Shown piece after piece: positions 1 to 4,857 of a stretch of DNA of 5,593 nt. This stretch comes from Alphaproteobacteria bacterium UBA3650 (lineage in GTDB: Bacteria > Pseudomonadota > Alphaproteobacteria > CAAHEQ01 > UBA3637): assembly GCA_002373815.1 (NCBI GenBank), contig DFKH01000014.1, forward strand, positions 1-5,593. Reading direction: 5' to 3'. Made by a program: the position numbers and the translations under genes. Numbering within the stretch: the stretch's first letter is position 1; each line of letters begins with the position of its first letter. The notes under the pieces were generated by a model. That model was given only the letters and a program-made list of their open reading frames with translations, searched no databases and had not been told where the DNA came from.

Positions 1-155
1 GCTACGACGAAGCGTTTGAATGTTATATGAAAGCATGGCGTGCCGGTAATTCCCAGGGTCGCATCGGTGCCGAAAACGTCGGTCACATTTTCTCGAACGC
101 CGGCGACACCGAAAAAGCTGAATCCCTCTACGCCCGCATCCGCGACAAGAAGTAA
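1..155 (+). CDS. C-terminal end of a tetratricopeptide-like repeat protein (partial)
   Basis: Only the last 50 residues are in the window, read in the frame starting at base 3 and ending with TAA at 153-155. The sequence begins YDEAFECYMKAWRAGN and ends AESLYARIRDKK. The spacing of small and aromatic residues (YDEAFECYMKAW, then NVGHIFSNAGDTEKAESLYARI) matches two successive helix-turn-helix units of TPR or Sel1-like repeats, which act as protein-protein scaffolds. Codons are GC-rich and look native compared with the AT-rich genes to the right. The gene is followed by a gap full of hairpin repeats that could lie in its 3' untranslated region. The upstream domain architecture and start are outside the window, so no specific role can be given. 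Confidence 0.75.
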   Translation, partial: YDEAFECYMKAWRAGNSQGRIGAENVGHIFSNAGDTEKAESLYARIRDKK

Positions 156-164
156 CTCCAACAT

Positions 165-190
165 TGTCTTCCCGGCCTTGTGCTGGAATC
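165..190 (+). repeat. Hairpin repeat A, copy 1 (imperfect)
   Basis: This copy reads TGTCTTCCCGGCCTTGTGCT and then GGAATC. The two arms, TCCCGGC and GCTGGAA, flank the loop CTTGT, with one mismatch and one G-T wobble. It is the degenerate partner of the perfect copy at 256-281. It begins ten bases after the stop codon of the TPR-like gene. It resembles dispersed REP-type intergenic repeats; whether it has a function is unknown. Confidence 0.7.
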
Positions 191-205
191 TCCATTCCCA
201 TTAAC

Positions 206-240
206 GTCATCCTGAAGCCAACGGCTGAAGGATCCAGAAC
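206..240 (+). repeat. Hairpin repeat B, copy 1
   Basis: The outer arms ATCCT (209-213) and AGGAT (229-233) pair. They enclose a GA/GA internal step (214-215 and 227-228) and an inner stem AGCC/GGCT (216-219 with 223-226) closed by the loop AAC. The flanks GTC and CCAGA are shared with copy 2 at 301-336. Repeats beginning GTCATCCTGA and ending GAAGGATCC are, from memory, common intergenic dispersed elements in Fibrobacter and some other phyla. The tandem G-A steps would be stable only in RNA made from the plus strand. Confidence 0.75.
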
Positions 241-255
241 GTTATCTACTGCGTT

Positions 256-281
256 TGTCTTCCCGGCCTTGTGCCGGGATC
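256..281 (+). repeat. Hairpin repeat A, copy 2 (perfect stem)
   Basis: TCCCGGC (261-267), loop CTTGT (268-272) and GCCGGGA (273-279) form a perfect seven-base-pair stem, preceded by TTGTCT and followed by TC. This is the intact form of the repeat at 165-190. It could serve as a weak hairpin roadblock or a REP-like element. There is no U-tract after it, so it is not a classical terminator. Confidence 0.75.
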
Positions 282-300
282 ACCATATTTCTCTCGCATT

Positions 301-336
301 GTCATCCTGACCCTGTAAGGGGAAGGATCCAGAGAC
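301..336 (+). repeat. Hairpin repeat B, copy 2
   Basis: The same frame as copy 1 (206-240): outer stem ATCCT (304-308) with AGGAT (324-328) and GA steps at 309-310 and 322-323. The inner stem is CCCT (311-314) with AGGG (318-321) and the loop is GTA. All four inner base pairs differ from copy 1, yet pairing is kept. The flanks GTC and CCAGA are conserved. Pairs A and B alternate (A-B-A-B) across the gap 165-336. Confidence 0.75.
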
Positions 337-396
337 ATTTTTTTGATACGATAAATTTCACATTTTGCGAAATTTGATTGGATTGTATCTAAGTCC

Positions 397-1572
397 TCAG
401 TAGTTCAACCCAAATGCCCATAGCGGAATGGTGTTGAGGAATCCGTGTTCGATATCATCCTTTACAACATAGCCTTTCTCAACAGATTCAATCTGCTTGC
501 GCTTCTTGTTCTTGCCACCAACCTCAAAGGTCATGCCGTCTATTAAAAAATCCGATATAGGCGAAGATGCCACCCTATTGTTCACTCGCATCAACGAATA
601 GAAAGCCGTTTCACGCAAATTACCGACATCGGGCCTCTCTCCCGATTGAGCAAAACAAAGTGTCGGGTTTGACAAATAAATCTTGTCCACCTTTTCCAAA
701 AGAACCATTTTGTCATTGGCATGGCGCAATCTAGAAATCAGCCCCGCCTTTTCCATATAAATAAAATAATCTGCTACAGTACCACGATCGGTGTCAATGG
801 CCCGGCCGATTTCTGAAAAATTTGGTTTAAATGGGACGCTGCGGGCTATGATGAAAAGAAGCCTTTTCAACTTTACAGAAGTCGCTACGTTCATGTTTGC
901 GTATGTGGGAATATCGACTTCCAGAGTTTGATTCACTACATTATCCAAACGCGTATAGAAATCGTCTTCTCTAAAAAACGGATAATAGCCCATCTTGAGA
1001 TAATTCATCCACAACGGAATCGGATGCGAGATGTCGGCGGGCAGTGCATACGAATTGGAAACAATTTTTGACAACGGAACAGGCTTTATTTTTGTTCCAA
1101 GCGTAAAGTTCAGATACTCACGAAAAGACATCCCTTCCAAGTTATAAATAAGGGCACGCCGGCTTAAGTCGGCCTCTGTCCCCTTCGTGATATCTAGAAC
1201 CGATGAACCTGTCACAACAATATGCAAATCGGGCAAGTTGTCGTACATCATCTTGACTTCTGTGGACCAGTTCTTGTACTTGTGGACCTCGTCTATATAA
1301 AGGTACTTTCCATTCAGCTTGTGGAATTTAGAAGCAACATCGTACAGCGTGTTGTTCGTAAAGTAAATACTGTCGGCACTCAAATAGAGCGAATCTGATT
1401 CCGTTTTTGTCAACTTGATATGCTGAAGCAACAAAGTTGTCTTGCCGACGCCCCTTGATCCCGTAATGACAATCAACCTGGAACTCCACTTGATTTTATC
1501 GTGAAGATAGCGGACGAATCTCGTGTCAACTCTCGCTAGGCGGTTCGTGTATGTTTCGAAAAGTGCTTCCAT
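397..1572 (-). CDS. AAA family ATPase with C-terminal DUF4143-type nuclease-like region
   Basis: This 391-residue protein belongs to the AAA_14/DUF4143 ATPases, an abundant and poorly characterised family in Bacteroidetes and Fibrobacter. The P-loop is GSRGVGKTT at residues 38-46. The Walker B strand is YLYIDEVHKY at 90-99, with D94 and E95. A sensor-like VVTGSS lies at 119-124, and SRRALIYNLEGMSFREYL follows at 137-154, where the family has its arginine finger. Residues about 235-295 look like a winged helix. The C-terminus has DFLIDGMTFEVGGKNKKRKQ (341-360) and ends IPLWAFGLNY. This resembles the PD-(D/E)XK strand pair, although the lysine is displaced (EVGGK instead of EVK), so cleavage is doubtful. 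The ATG at 1572 has a good Shine-Dalgarno, AAAGGAG (1587-1581), eight bases upstream. Length is normal and the gene looks intact. It is transcribed alone; its substrate is unknown. Confidence 0.9.
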   Translation of the reverse strand: MEALFETYTNRLARVDTRFVRYLHDKIKWSSRLIVITGSRGVGKTTLLLQHIKLTKTESDSLYLSADSIYFTNNTLYDVASKFHKLNGKYLYIDEVHKYKNWSTEVKMMYDNLPDLHIVVTGSSVLDITKGTEADLSRRALIYNLEGMSFREYLNFTLGTKIKPVPLSKIVSNSYALPADISHPIPLWMNYLKMGYYPFFREDDFYTRLDNVVNQTLEVDIPTYANMNVATSVKLKRLLFIIARSVPFKPNFSEIGRAIDTDRGTVADYFIYMEKAGLISRLRHANDKMVLLEKVDKIYLSNPTLCFAQSGERPDVGNLRETAFYSLMRVNNRVASSPISDFLIDGMTFEVGGKNKKRKQIESVEKGYVVKDDIEHGFLNTIPLWAFGLNY

Positions 1573-1593
1573 ATTGCGGGCTCCTTTCCCCTA

Positions 1594-1622
1594 AAAATAA
1601 GAAAAATGCGGAATAAAAACAA
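1594..1622 (-). promoter_or_regulatory. Candidate promoter of the AAA ATPase gene
   Basis: On the minus strand TTGTTT (1622-1617) and TATTTT (1599-1594) are separated by exactly 17 bases, a sigma-70-like layout. Transcription would begin near 1587, just at the Shine-Dalgarno, giving a very short leader, which weakens the call. The AT-rich stretch allows other registers. Confidence 0.3.
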
Positions 1623-1634
1623 CGCTTTTTATAA

Positions 1635-1660
1635 AAAATGCGGAATGGAAACCGCATTTT
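1635..1660 (-). terminator. Rho-independent terminator after the broken toxin-antitoxin pair
   Basis: AAAATGCGG (1635-1643) and CCGCATTTT (1652-1660) form a perfect nine-base-pair stem around an eight-base loop. Reading on the minus strand, the stem is followed by a run of T (CCGCATTTTTTAT), the classical intrinsic terminator form. It lies 24 bases beyond the stop codon of the truncated toxin and would end that transcript. On the plus strand the stem is also preceded by A-rich sequence, but no gene on that strand needs it. Confidence 0.65.
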
Positions 1661-1683
1661 GACTGAAACTGTATATTTTTTCG

Positions 1684-1806
1684 TCATAAACAGATTTCAA
1701 GAATCTTTTTGTTTGCGGCTTTAGGGCTGTTGAGTTCGGATTCAATATAAGCCTTGATTTCGTCCAAATCCTCGGAAGCCTTTGGCGAAAATACAACCAA
1801 AGGCAT
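1684..1806 (-). pseudogene. Truncated ParE/RelE-type toxin remnant
   Basis: The ATG (1806-1804) follows the antitoxin stop codon with no gap (TAAATG), the usual antitoxin-toxin arrangement. The 40 codons read MPLVVFSPKASEDLDEIKAY and continue IESELNSPKAANKKILEICL before TGA at 1686-1684. This matches the first strand and two helices of ParE/RelE-superfamily toxins (VVFSPKASEDLDEIKAYI), normally about 90-100 residues. The C-terminal beta sheet is missing. In another frame the text continues FLKSVYDEKIYSFSQNAV (about 1701-1648), which resembles the expected continuation and points to a frameshift near the AAAAA run at about 1706. That frame ends at TAA 1631-1629, inside the terminator region, so the 3' half is also lost. 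The product is expected to be non-functional. Confidence 0.7.
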
Positions 1807-1984
1807 TTAAACCTCGTATTTCTTCCGCACGTCGGCTGCGGAACGCCAGCCTCCCTGCTCGGCGGAGCGCTCACCATCGGCGAGAGCCTTCTGGAGTTTG
1901 AGTGCCGCAACCATACGCTCGTATTCCTTGATGTCGATAACGACATAGCACCCCCGACCGTTCTTGGTCAGGAATACAGGGCAT
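1807..1984 (-). pseudogene. Phd/YefM-family antitoxin remnant lacking its N-terminus
   Basis: The readable part is PVFLTKNGRGCYVVIDIKEY (from about 1980), then ERMVAALKLQKALADGERSA and EQGGWRSAADVRKKYEV, ending in TAA at 1809-1807. These are the second half of the DNA-binding fold and the toxin-neutralising tail of Phd/YefM antitoxins. The N-terminal strand and helix (typically 25-30 residues with a DLRN-like motif) are absent. A textbook Shine-Dalgarno (AAAGGAGG, 1998-1991) and ATG (1984-1982) remain, but this ATG is one base out of frame with the antitoxin text. It yields only an unrelated short peptide. The best explanation is an out-of-frame deletion just after the second codon. A 95-residue open frame from 2094 runs through the Shine-Dalgarno and is not a plausible native N-terminus. 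Confidence 0.75.
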
Positions 1985-1990
1985 AAGGAA

Positions 1991-1998
1991 CCTCCTTT
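1991..1998 (-). promoter_or_regulatory. Orphaned strong ribosome binding site of the antitoxin remnant
   Basis: AAAGGAGG on the minus strand sits six bases before ATG (1984-1982). It is the best Shine-Dalgarno in the window. It decides that the antitoxin originally began at this ATG and shows that the present 95-residue open frame from 2094 is artefactual. Confidence 0.7.
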
Positions 1999-2069
1999 CT
2001 CAAAATGCAAAATTTTAAGTAAAATTTCAAGAATGATTTTAAGAAAATGTTTTGAATGCGGTTTTTCCG

Positions 2070-2091
2070 CGGAATAGGTTATATTTATGAA
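2070..2091 (+). promoter_or_regulatory. 22-bp direct repeat with TATATT box, copy 1 (probable promoter)
   Basis: This 22-base stretch (beginning CGGAATAGG and ending TATATTTATGAA) is identical to 3311-3332. Both copies are preceded by TTCCG, with two extra bases in copy 2. The TATATT at 2080-2085 is 41 bases before the ATG of the next gene, and the second copy has the same relation (42 bases). No convincing -35 box is seen at the usual distance. A short GCGG/CCGC hairpin (2058-2061 with 2067-2070, loop TTTTT) overlaps its left edge. The constant distance to start codons favours a promoter over an attachment site. Confidence 0.5.
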
Positions 2092-2120
2092 CAAGGTTTA
2101 TTGAACAAGGACAACTCCAA

Positions 2121-2790
2121 ATGAAAAACGCTGAATATAAAACGTTCTCCAAAAAAAAATGTAATAGTCTTTGTCATAGTTTTTATGGTTGCCTTGATGC
2201 TTGGCTTTCTTTTGGGCCAACAGACAAACCTCGATTCTTCAAAAAATAAAATACAGACGCCCTCGAAAAATATATCGAGTGTGGCGGAAAATAAGATCGA
2301 TTCTCTTCAAGTTCAAAAAACGGATATCCAGTGCTTTGTCGAGGCTTTAATTATTTCGATTTATCCGAATACGGCTCTCCGCTTAAATAATTGTAAATCG
2401 GCACATGTTTATGTTATGGAAAATGGATTCAAAAAATTGGCGGCCAAAGATAATGGCAAGGACGTTTTAAAAGCCATGGAAGATTATTTGCATTCAGATG
2501 TGAAGTTGGGTGATTTTGAATTTTTTATCGATATGCTGACATATCAGTTGTCTCTTGAAAATGGAACAATAGCAGGCGGTTCAAAAAATTGGATTCTATT
2601 TCCGTATAATTTATTGCTTCCTTACGCATCTATATATCCCGAAGCGTATTATTATTCTGCGTTAGGCAATCTTAGACGTAGACGCGAACCGTCAAAAGAT
2701 GATTGTGAAACTGCATTAGATTTTTACAGTGAATATCGTAGGTTGGGTGGGAATATAGAACTTAAATTTGAGGACTTTTGCAAGAATTAG
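2121..2790 (+). CDS. Membrane-anchored protein of unknown function, N-terminus out of frame across an A9 tract
   Basis: The longest conventional frame starts at ATG 2185 (201 residues), but that start lacks a Shine-Dalgarno and cuts a hydrophobic helix in two. The same frame is open back to 2125 and reads VIVFVIVFMVALMLGFLLGQ from 2161. A well-placed ATG at 2121, with AAGGA at 2107-2111 nine bases upstream, encodes MKNAEYKTFSKK but is one base out of frame across nine A (2151-2159). With one A fewer, the two parts join into a 222-residue type II membrane protein: short basic cytoplasmic tail, helix at about 14-32, then a polar extracytoplasmic domain ending FEDFCKN. I do not recognise that domain. 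It has three cysteines and an aromatic-rich patch (YASIYPEAYYYSALGNL). The frame break could be a sequencing error, slippage or real decay. AT-rich composition suggests import. Confidence 0.65.
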
Positions 2791-2860
2791 AATTTTGTGG
2801 AGTAATCCATCACGAATATGGCGGTTTTTATTGAAACTGGTCTAAACAGGAAATGAACAG

Positions 2861-3331
2861 ATGAATTTGAAAGTCCTTAAACGAACGTTCGCAGAAATAA
2901 CAAAAAGCATAGGGCTCGAAACGAAATTTGGGGGCTTTGTAAAAGAGACTGAAGAAGTCATTATCGTTCTTTCATTCCAAAAGTCAAATTATTCTTCTCA
3001 GGTATATTTAAACATCAAGCTATATATTCAAGGCGTCTTTGGAAAGAATTACCAGCTTTCTCGGGAAGTGGTTGTCAACGATGTGGGGGATGTCTTTCGA
3101 CGCGCGCCCAAAGATTACGATCAAATTTTTGATTGGGGCTCCGATTTACCTGATAATGAACGAATCGAATACTTGAAAAAGTTTATTGATGAATTTTTAA
3201 GCGGATTTATTCAACAAGTATCAACTGTAAAAGGTATTATGTCGTTGGCGGAAAAGGGAGAACTGTTTTTGTTTCCTGCGGTAAAAAGTGAACTTGAAAA
3301 AATTTCCGAGCGGAATAGGTTATATTTATGA
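2861..3331 (+). CDS. DUF4304-like protein, possible immunity-type protein
   Basis: A soluble protein of 156 residues without a signal peptide or membrane helix. Residues about 1-60 read as a helix followed by strands (FGGFVKETEEVIIVLSFQKS, then QVYLNIKLYIQGVF), and residues 95-130 hold DLPDNERIEYLKKFIDEFLS and the helix after it. This order fits the DUF4304 family (the 'QKS...NI' strand pair followed by a DLP..ERIE helix). The match is from memory of the family pattern. DUF4304 genes often occur among orphan immunity genes of polymorphic toxin loci, so an inhibitor role is possible but unproved. The ATG at 2861 has only a weak AGG (2848-2850) ten bases upstream. A three-codon open frame (ATG AAC AGA TGA, from 2853) overlaps the leader. 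The last six codons (RNRLYL) and the stop lie inside the 22-bp repeat at 3311-3332. Confidence 0.7.
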   Translation: MNLKVLKRTFAEITKSIGLETKFGGFVKETEEVIIVLSFQKSNYSSQVYLNIKLYIQGVFGKNYQLSREVVVNDVGDVFRRAPKDYDQIFDWGSDLPDNERIEYLKKFIDEFLSGFIQQVSTVKGIMSLAEKGELFLFPAVKSELEKISERNRLYL

Positions 3332-3332
3332 A
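3311..3332 (+). promoter_or_regulatory. 22-bp direct repeat with TATATT box, copy 2 (probable promoter inside a coding end)
   Basis: Identical over 22 bases to 2070-2091. It encodes the final RNRLYL and stop of the DUF4304-like gene, and its TATATT (3321-3326) is 42 bases before ATG 3363. Immediately after it comes the word ATGCGGAAT (3332-3340), also found at 1606-1614 and 1638-1646. Confidence 0.5.
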
Positions 3333-3362
3333 TGCGGAATTTTTTGATGAAGGTCTAAACTT

Positions 3363-3884
3363 ATGGATTATGTCATTATGAGGCCACGCCTTGTGTGGCG
3401 ACTGCTGGGCCTTGGTGGCTTGTACTGGATTATATTTAGCGATGGCTTTACATATTTGCAAACGGAAAATGGAATTTTTCCTTATCTGGCAATTCCTGCA
3501 TTTATTGCGCTTTTCTTATTTTTGGCATGTCAATATTTTGTTGTTACAAAGGAAGGGCTTCAGCGAGGTTTAACTTTTGGATACATGATAAATTTTCTTC
3601 CCAAAAAACGTATTATTCCATGGGAAGATTACGCATATATTAATGTTTGGTTCGTTTTCCCCTTTTATGAAATTGACGCTTTTAAGGGTCAACCAACGTA
3701 TCATAATTGGTGTTCTTTTTGGTTCATATCAAATTTTCTAGACCTTATAATATTCATCAACAAAGAAATTCCGCATAATAAAATGGATCCCGAATACAGA
3801 GATAGATTTATACAACTCGCCAAAAAGTATCGAAAACTGAAAAAGAAACACAGAATATTATATTGGATTTTGAATAATGTCTGA
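3363..3884 (+). CDS. Two-helix membrane protein with possible bacterial PH-like domain
   Basis: A protein of 173 residues. Two hydrophobic segments lie near the N-terminus, a weak one at about 12-26 and a clear one at about 38-61 (FPYLAIPAFIALFLFLACQY). They are followed by FVVTKEGLQRG (59-69), a gap, and KKRIIPWEDYAYIN (81-94). The order 'two helices, then a strand with T.EGL, then an I.W.D strand' is how small membrane-anchored bacterial PH-domain proteins look; I infer the fold only from this pattern. A later aromatic stretch (NWCSFWFISNFLDLIIFINK, 115-134) could touch the membrane or form the sheet. The tail 146-166 is very basic (RFIQLAKKYRKLKKKHR). The start ATG 3363 has GAAGG (3349-3353) nine bases upstream; Met6 is a possible alternative. 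It lies 31 bases after the DUF4304-like gene and probably has its own promoter. Function unknown. Confidence 0.7.
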   Translation: MDYVIMRPRLVWRLLGLGGLYWIIFSDGFTYLQTENGIFPYLAIPAFIALFLFLACQYFVVTKEGLQRGLTFGYMINFLPKKRIIPWEDYAYINVWFVFPFYEIDAFKGQPTYHNWCSFWFISNFLDLIIFINKEIPHNKMDPEYRDRFIQLAKKYRKLKKKHRILYWILNNV

Positions 3885-3919
3885 TTGTTGATTTTGATAA
3901 GAATGAACGGATAAAGAAA

Positions 3920-4072
3920 ATGATAAACCTGTTTAAATCAGCCAATTTATCAAATGTCATTTTTTCAATCGTTTCAATAGCGATGTGCGTTATGCTGTTT
4001 TTGTTCTTGAAGTCGAATGGTTTTGTGGCGGCGGATATTTTGGGTATGCAAAATGGGGAAGGGGAATCCTGA
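3920..4072 (+). CDS. 50-residue single-pass membrane peptide, overlapping the next gene by one base
   Basis: The frame ATG 3920 to TGA 4070-4072 encodes MINLFKSANLSNVIFSIVSI, then AMCVMLFLFLKSNGFVAADI and LGMQNGEGES. Residues about 13-30 are one strongly hydrophobic helix, flanked by K6 and K31. The stop TGA shares its A with the ATG of the next gene (TGATG), the classical sign of translational coupling, and no codon is wasted. The upstream signal is weak (purine-rich GGATAAAGAAA, 3909-3919). The sequence has composition and layout like a real small gene rather than chance, and it occupies the frame that makes the longer start of the following gene (ATG 3985) implausible. It could be a partner subunit or regulator of that protein. 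The family is unknown to me. Confidence 0.55.
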   Translation: MINLFKSANLSNVIFSIVSIAMCVMLFLFLKSNGFVAADILGMQNGEGES

Positions 4073-4845
4073 TGAAGAAAAAAGCAAAGAAGAAAGCAAA
4101 TAAAAACCCCTTTAGAATCATCATTGGGATAATATTGTTGATAAAATGGATTTGCTTTGATTGGATTGTCGAGTGGCTGTCTATAAAGTCATACCATTAT
4201 CTTGTGTTGATAAATTACGATAAATCGTTTGAACTTTCGAAAGAATTGGTTGATGCGATATGTGCTTATCCGGGAATAAACTATAAACCGCGTAAATACC
4301 ATTTTATTACAAAAGTGTATTATGGTATAAAAGTCGTGTCCGCGAAATCTATATCAAAGATTAATTTTAAATCAATGGTTAGTGCGGCTATATATCCAGA
4401 ATTGTCCCTAAATGAAAATCCGTTAGTATTAATTGATGAAGGGAAAGATAGAATTCTAGATTCTTTTAATTCTCTTTTGATTCGTTTTGAAAATTCGAAA
4501 GTGCCAAATTTCCTTTCATATATGAAAGATTTTTTTGAAATTGATTATGGTTTTATATGTAACTGTAAGGATAACGGGTATTTAGATGACACTTTACATG
4601 ATGACCACAACAAAACATGGTCGAGAGATAATAAAAAAATTTGCGAAGGTTTTCTGAAGGATGTTTATCCAGTCAATATTTTAAATTCAACCCATGTCCA
4701 AAATTCTCTGATTGATAAAATCAAAGAAGATGAACGGATGGGTAAAATAGATTCATCTGTTGACGGATATCTTATATGGAATGTAGATCCGTCAAATATC
4801 CGCTATGCCCGCCGCGTCTGCAAGAAAATGGGATTGTTGATATGA
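4072..4845 (+). CDS. Membrane-anchored protein of unknown function (257 residues)
   Basis: I choose ATG 4072 over an in-frame ATG at 3985. It follows the purine-rich Shine-Dalgarno-like GGGGAAGGGGA (4055-4065) at six bases, overlaps the preceding peptide's stop (TGATG), and gives a sensible N-terminus. The protein begins with a very basic tail, MKKKAKKKANKNPF, then one hydrophobic helix at about 14-36 (FRIIIGIILLIKWICFDWIV), then a large soluble domain. By the positive-inside rule the domain is outside the cytoplasm. The domain is rich in K, D and N with scattered aromatics, has a cysteine pair (FICNCKDNGYLDDTLHDDHN, about residues 159-178), and ends VDPSNIRYARRVCKKMGLLI. I recognise no family or catalytic motif. 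It is among the most AT-rich DNA of the window (4501-4560: 14 of 60 bases G or C), supporting lateral acquisition. It probably forms a two-gene unit with the 50-residue peptide. Confidence 0.75.
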   Translation: MKKKAKKKANKNPFRIIIGIILLIKWICFDWIVEWLSIKSYHYLVLINYDKSFELSKELVDAICAYPGINYKPRKYHFITKVYYGIKVVSAKSISKINFKSMVSAAIYPELSLNENPLVLIDEGKDRILDSFNSLLIRFENSKVPNFLSYMKDFFEIDYGFICNCKDNGYLDDTLHDDHNKTWSRDNKKICEGFLKDVYPVNILNSTHVQNSLIDKIKEDERMGKIDSSVDGYLIWNVDPSNIRYARRVCKKMGLLI

Positions 4846-4857
4846 ATAGGCCTACAG

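Noticed and set aside
165..336. CRISPR array.
   Set aside because: Two different repeat types alternate, only two copies each, the copies are not identical, and the spacers are irregular; they are hairpin-type dispersed repeats.
353..375. AAATTTC...GAAATTT inverted repeat as terminator of the ATPase gene.
   Set aside because: The stem is AT-only apart from one pair, has a nine-base loop, and lacks a U-tract on the minus strand.
1629..1946. A 105-codon open frame on the minus strand across the fossil toxin-antitoxin pair.
   Set aside because: It overlaps the recognisable antitoxin and toxin text in another frame and has low-complexity basic content. Only its last 25 codons have meaning, as the frameshifted continuation of the toxin.
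2853..2864. Three-codon frame ATG AAC AGA TGA as a regulatory leader peptide; a similar ATG AAC GGA TAA is at 3903-3914.
   Set aside because: Too short and likely to arise by chance in AT-rich leaders; no attenuator structure is seen nearby.
2070..3332. The 22-bp repeats as phage-type attachment sites.
   Set aside because: No integrase is present between or beside them, and their fixed distance to start codons is better explained by promoter function. Insertion or duplication remains open.
3237..3461. A 74-codon minus-strand frame.
   Set aside because: It is antisense to the end of the DUF4304-like gene and the start of the next gene, and has no ribosome site. It shares FINITYSA with the minus-strand frame at 2094 only because both read the 22-bp repeat backward.
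3391..3573. A 60-codon plus-strand frame.
   Set aside because: It lies wholly inside the two-helix membrane protein gene in another frame.
3985..4071. Longer N-terminus of the 257-residue protein starting at ATG 3985.
   Set aside because: These 29 codons overlap the 50-residue membrane peptide, have no ribosome site, and would place odd sequence before the classical basic tail and helix.
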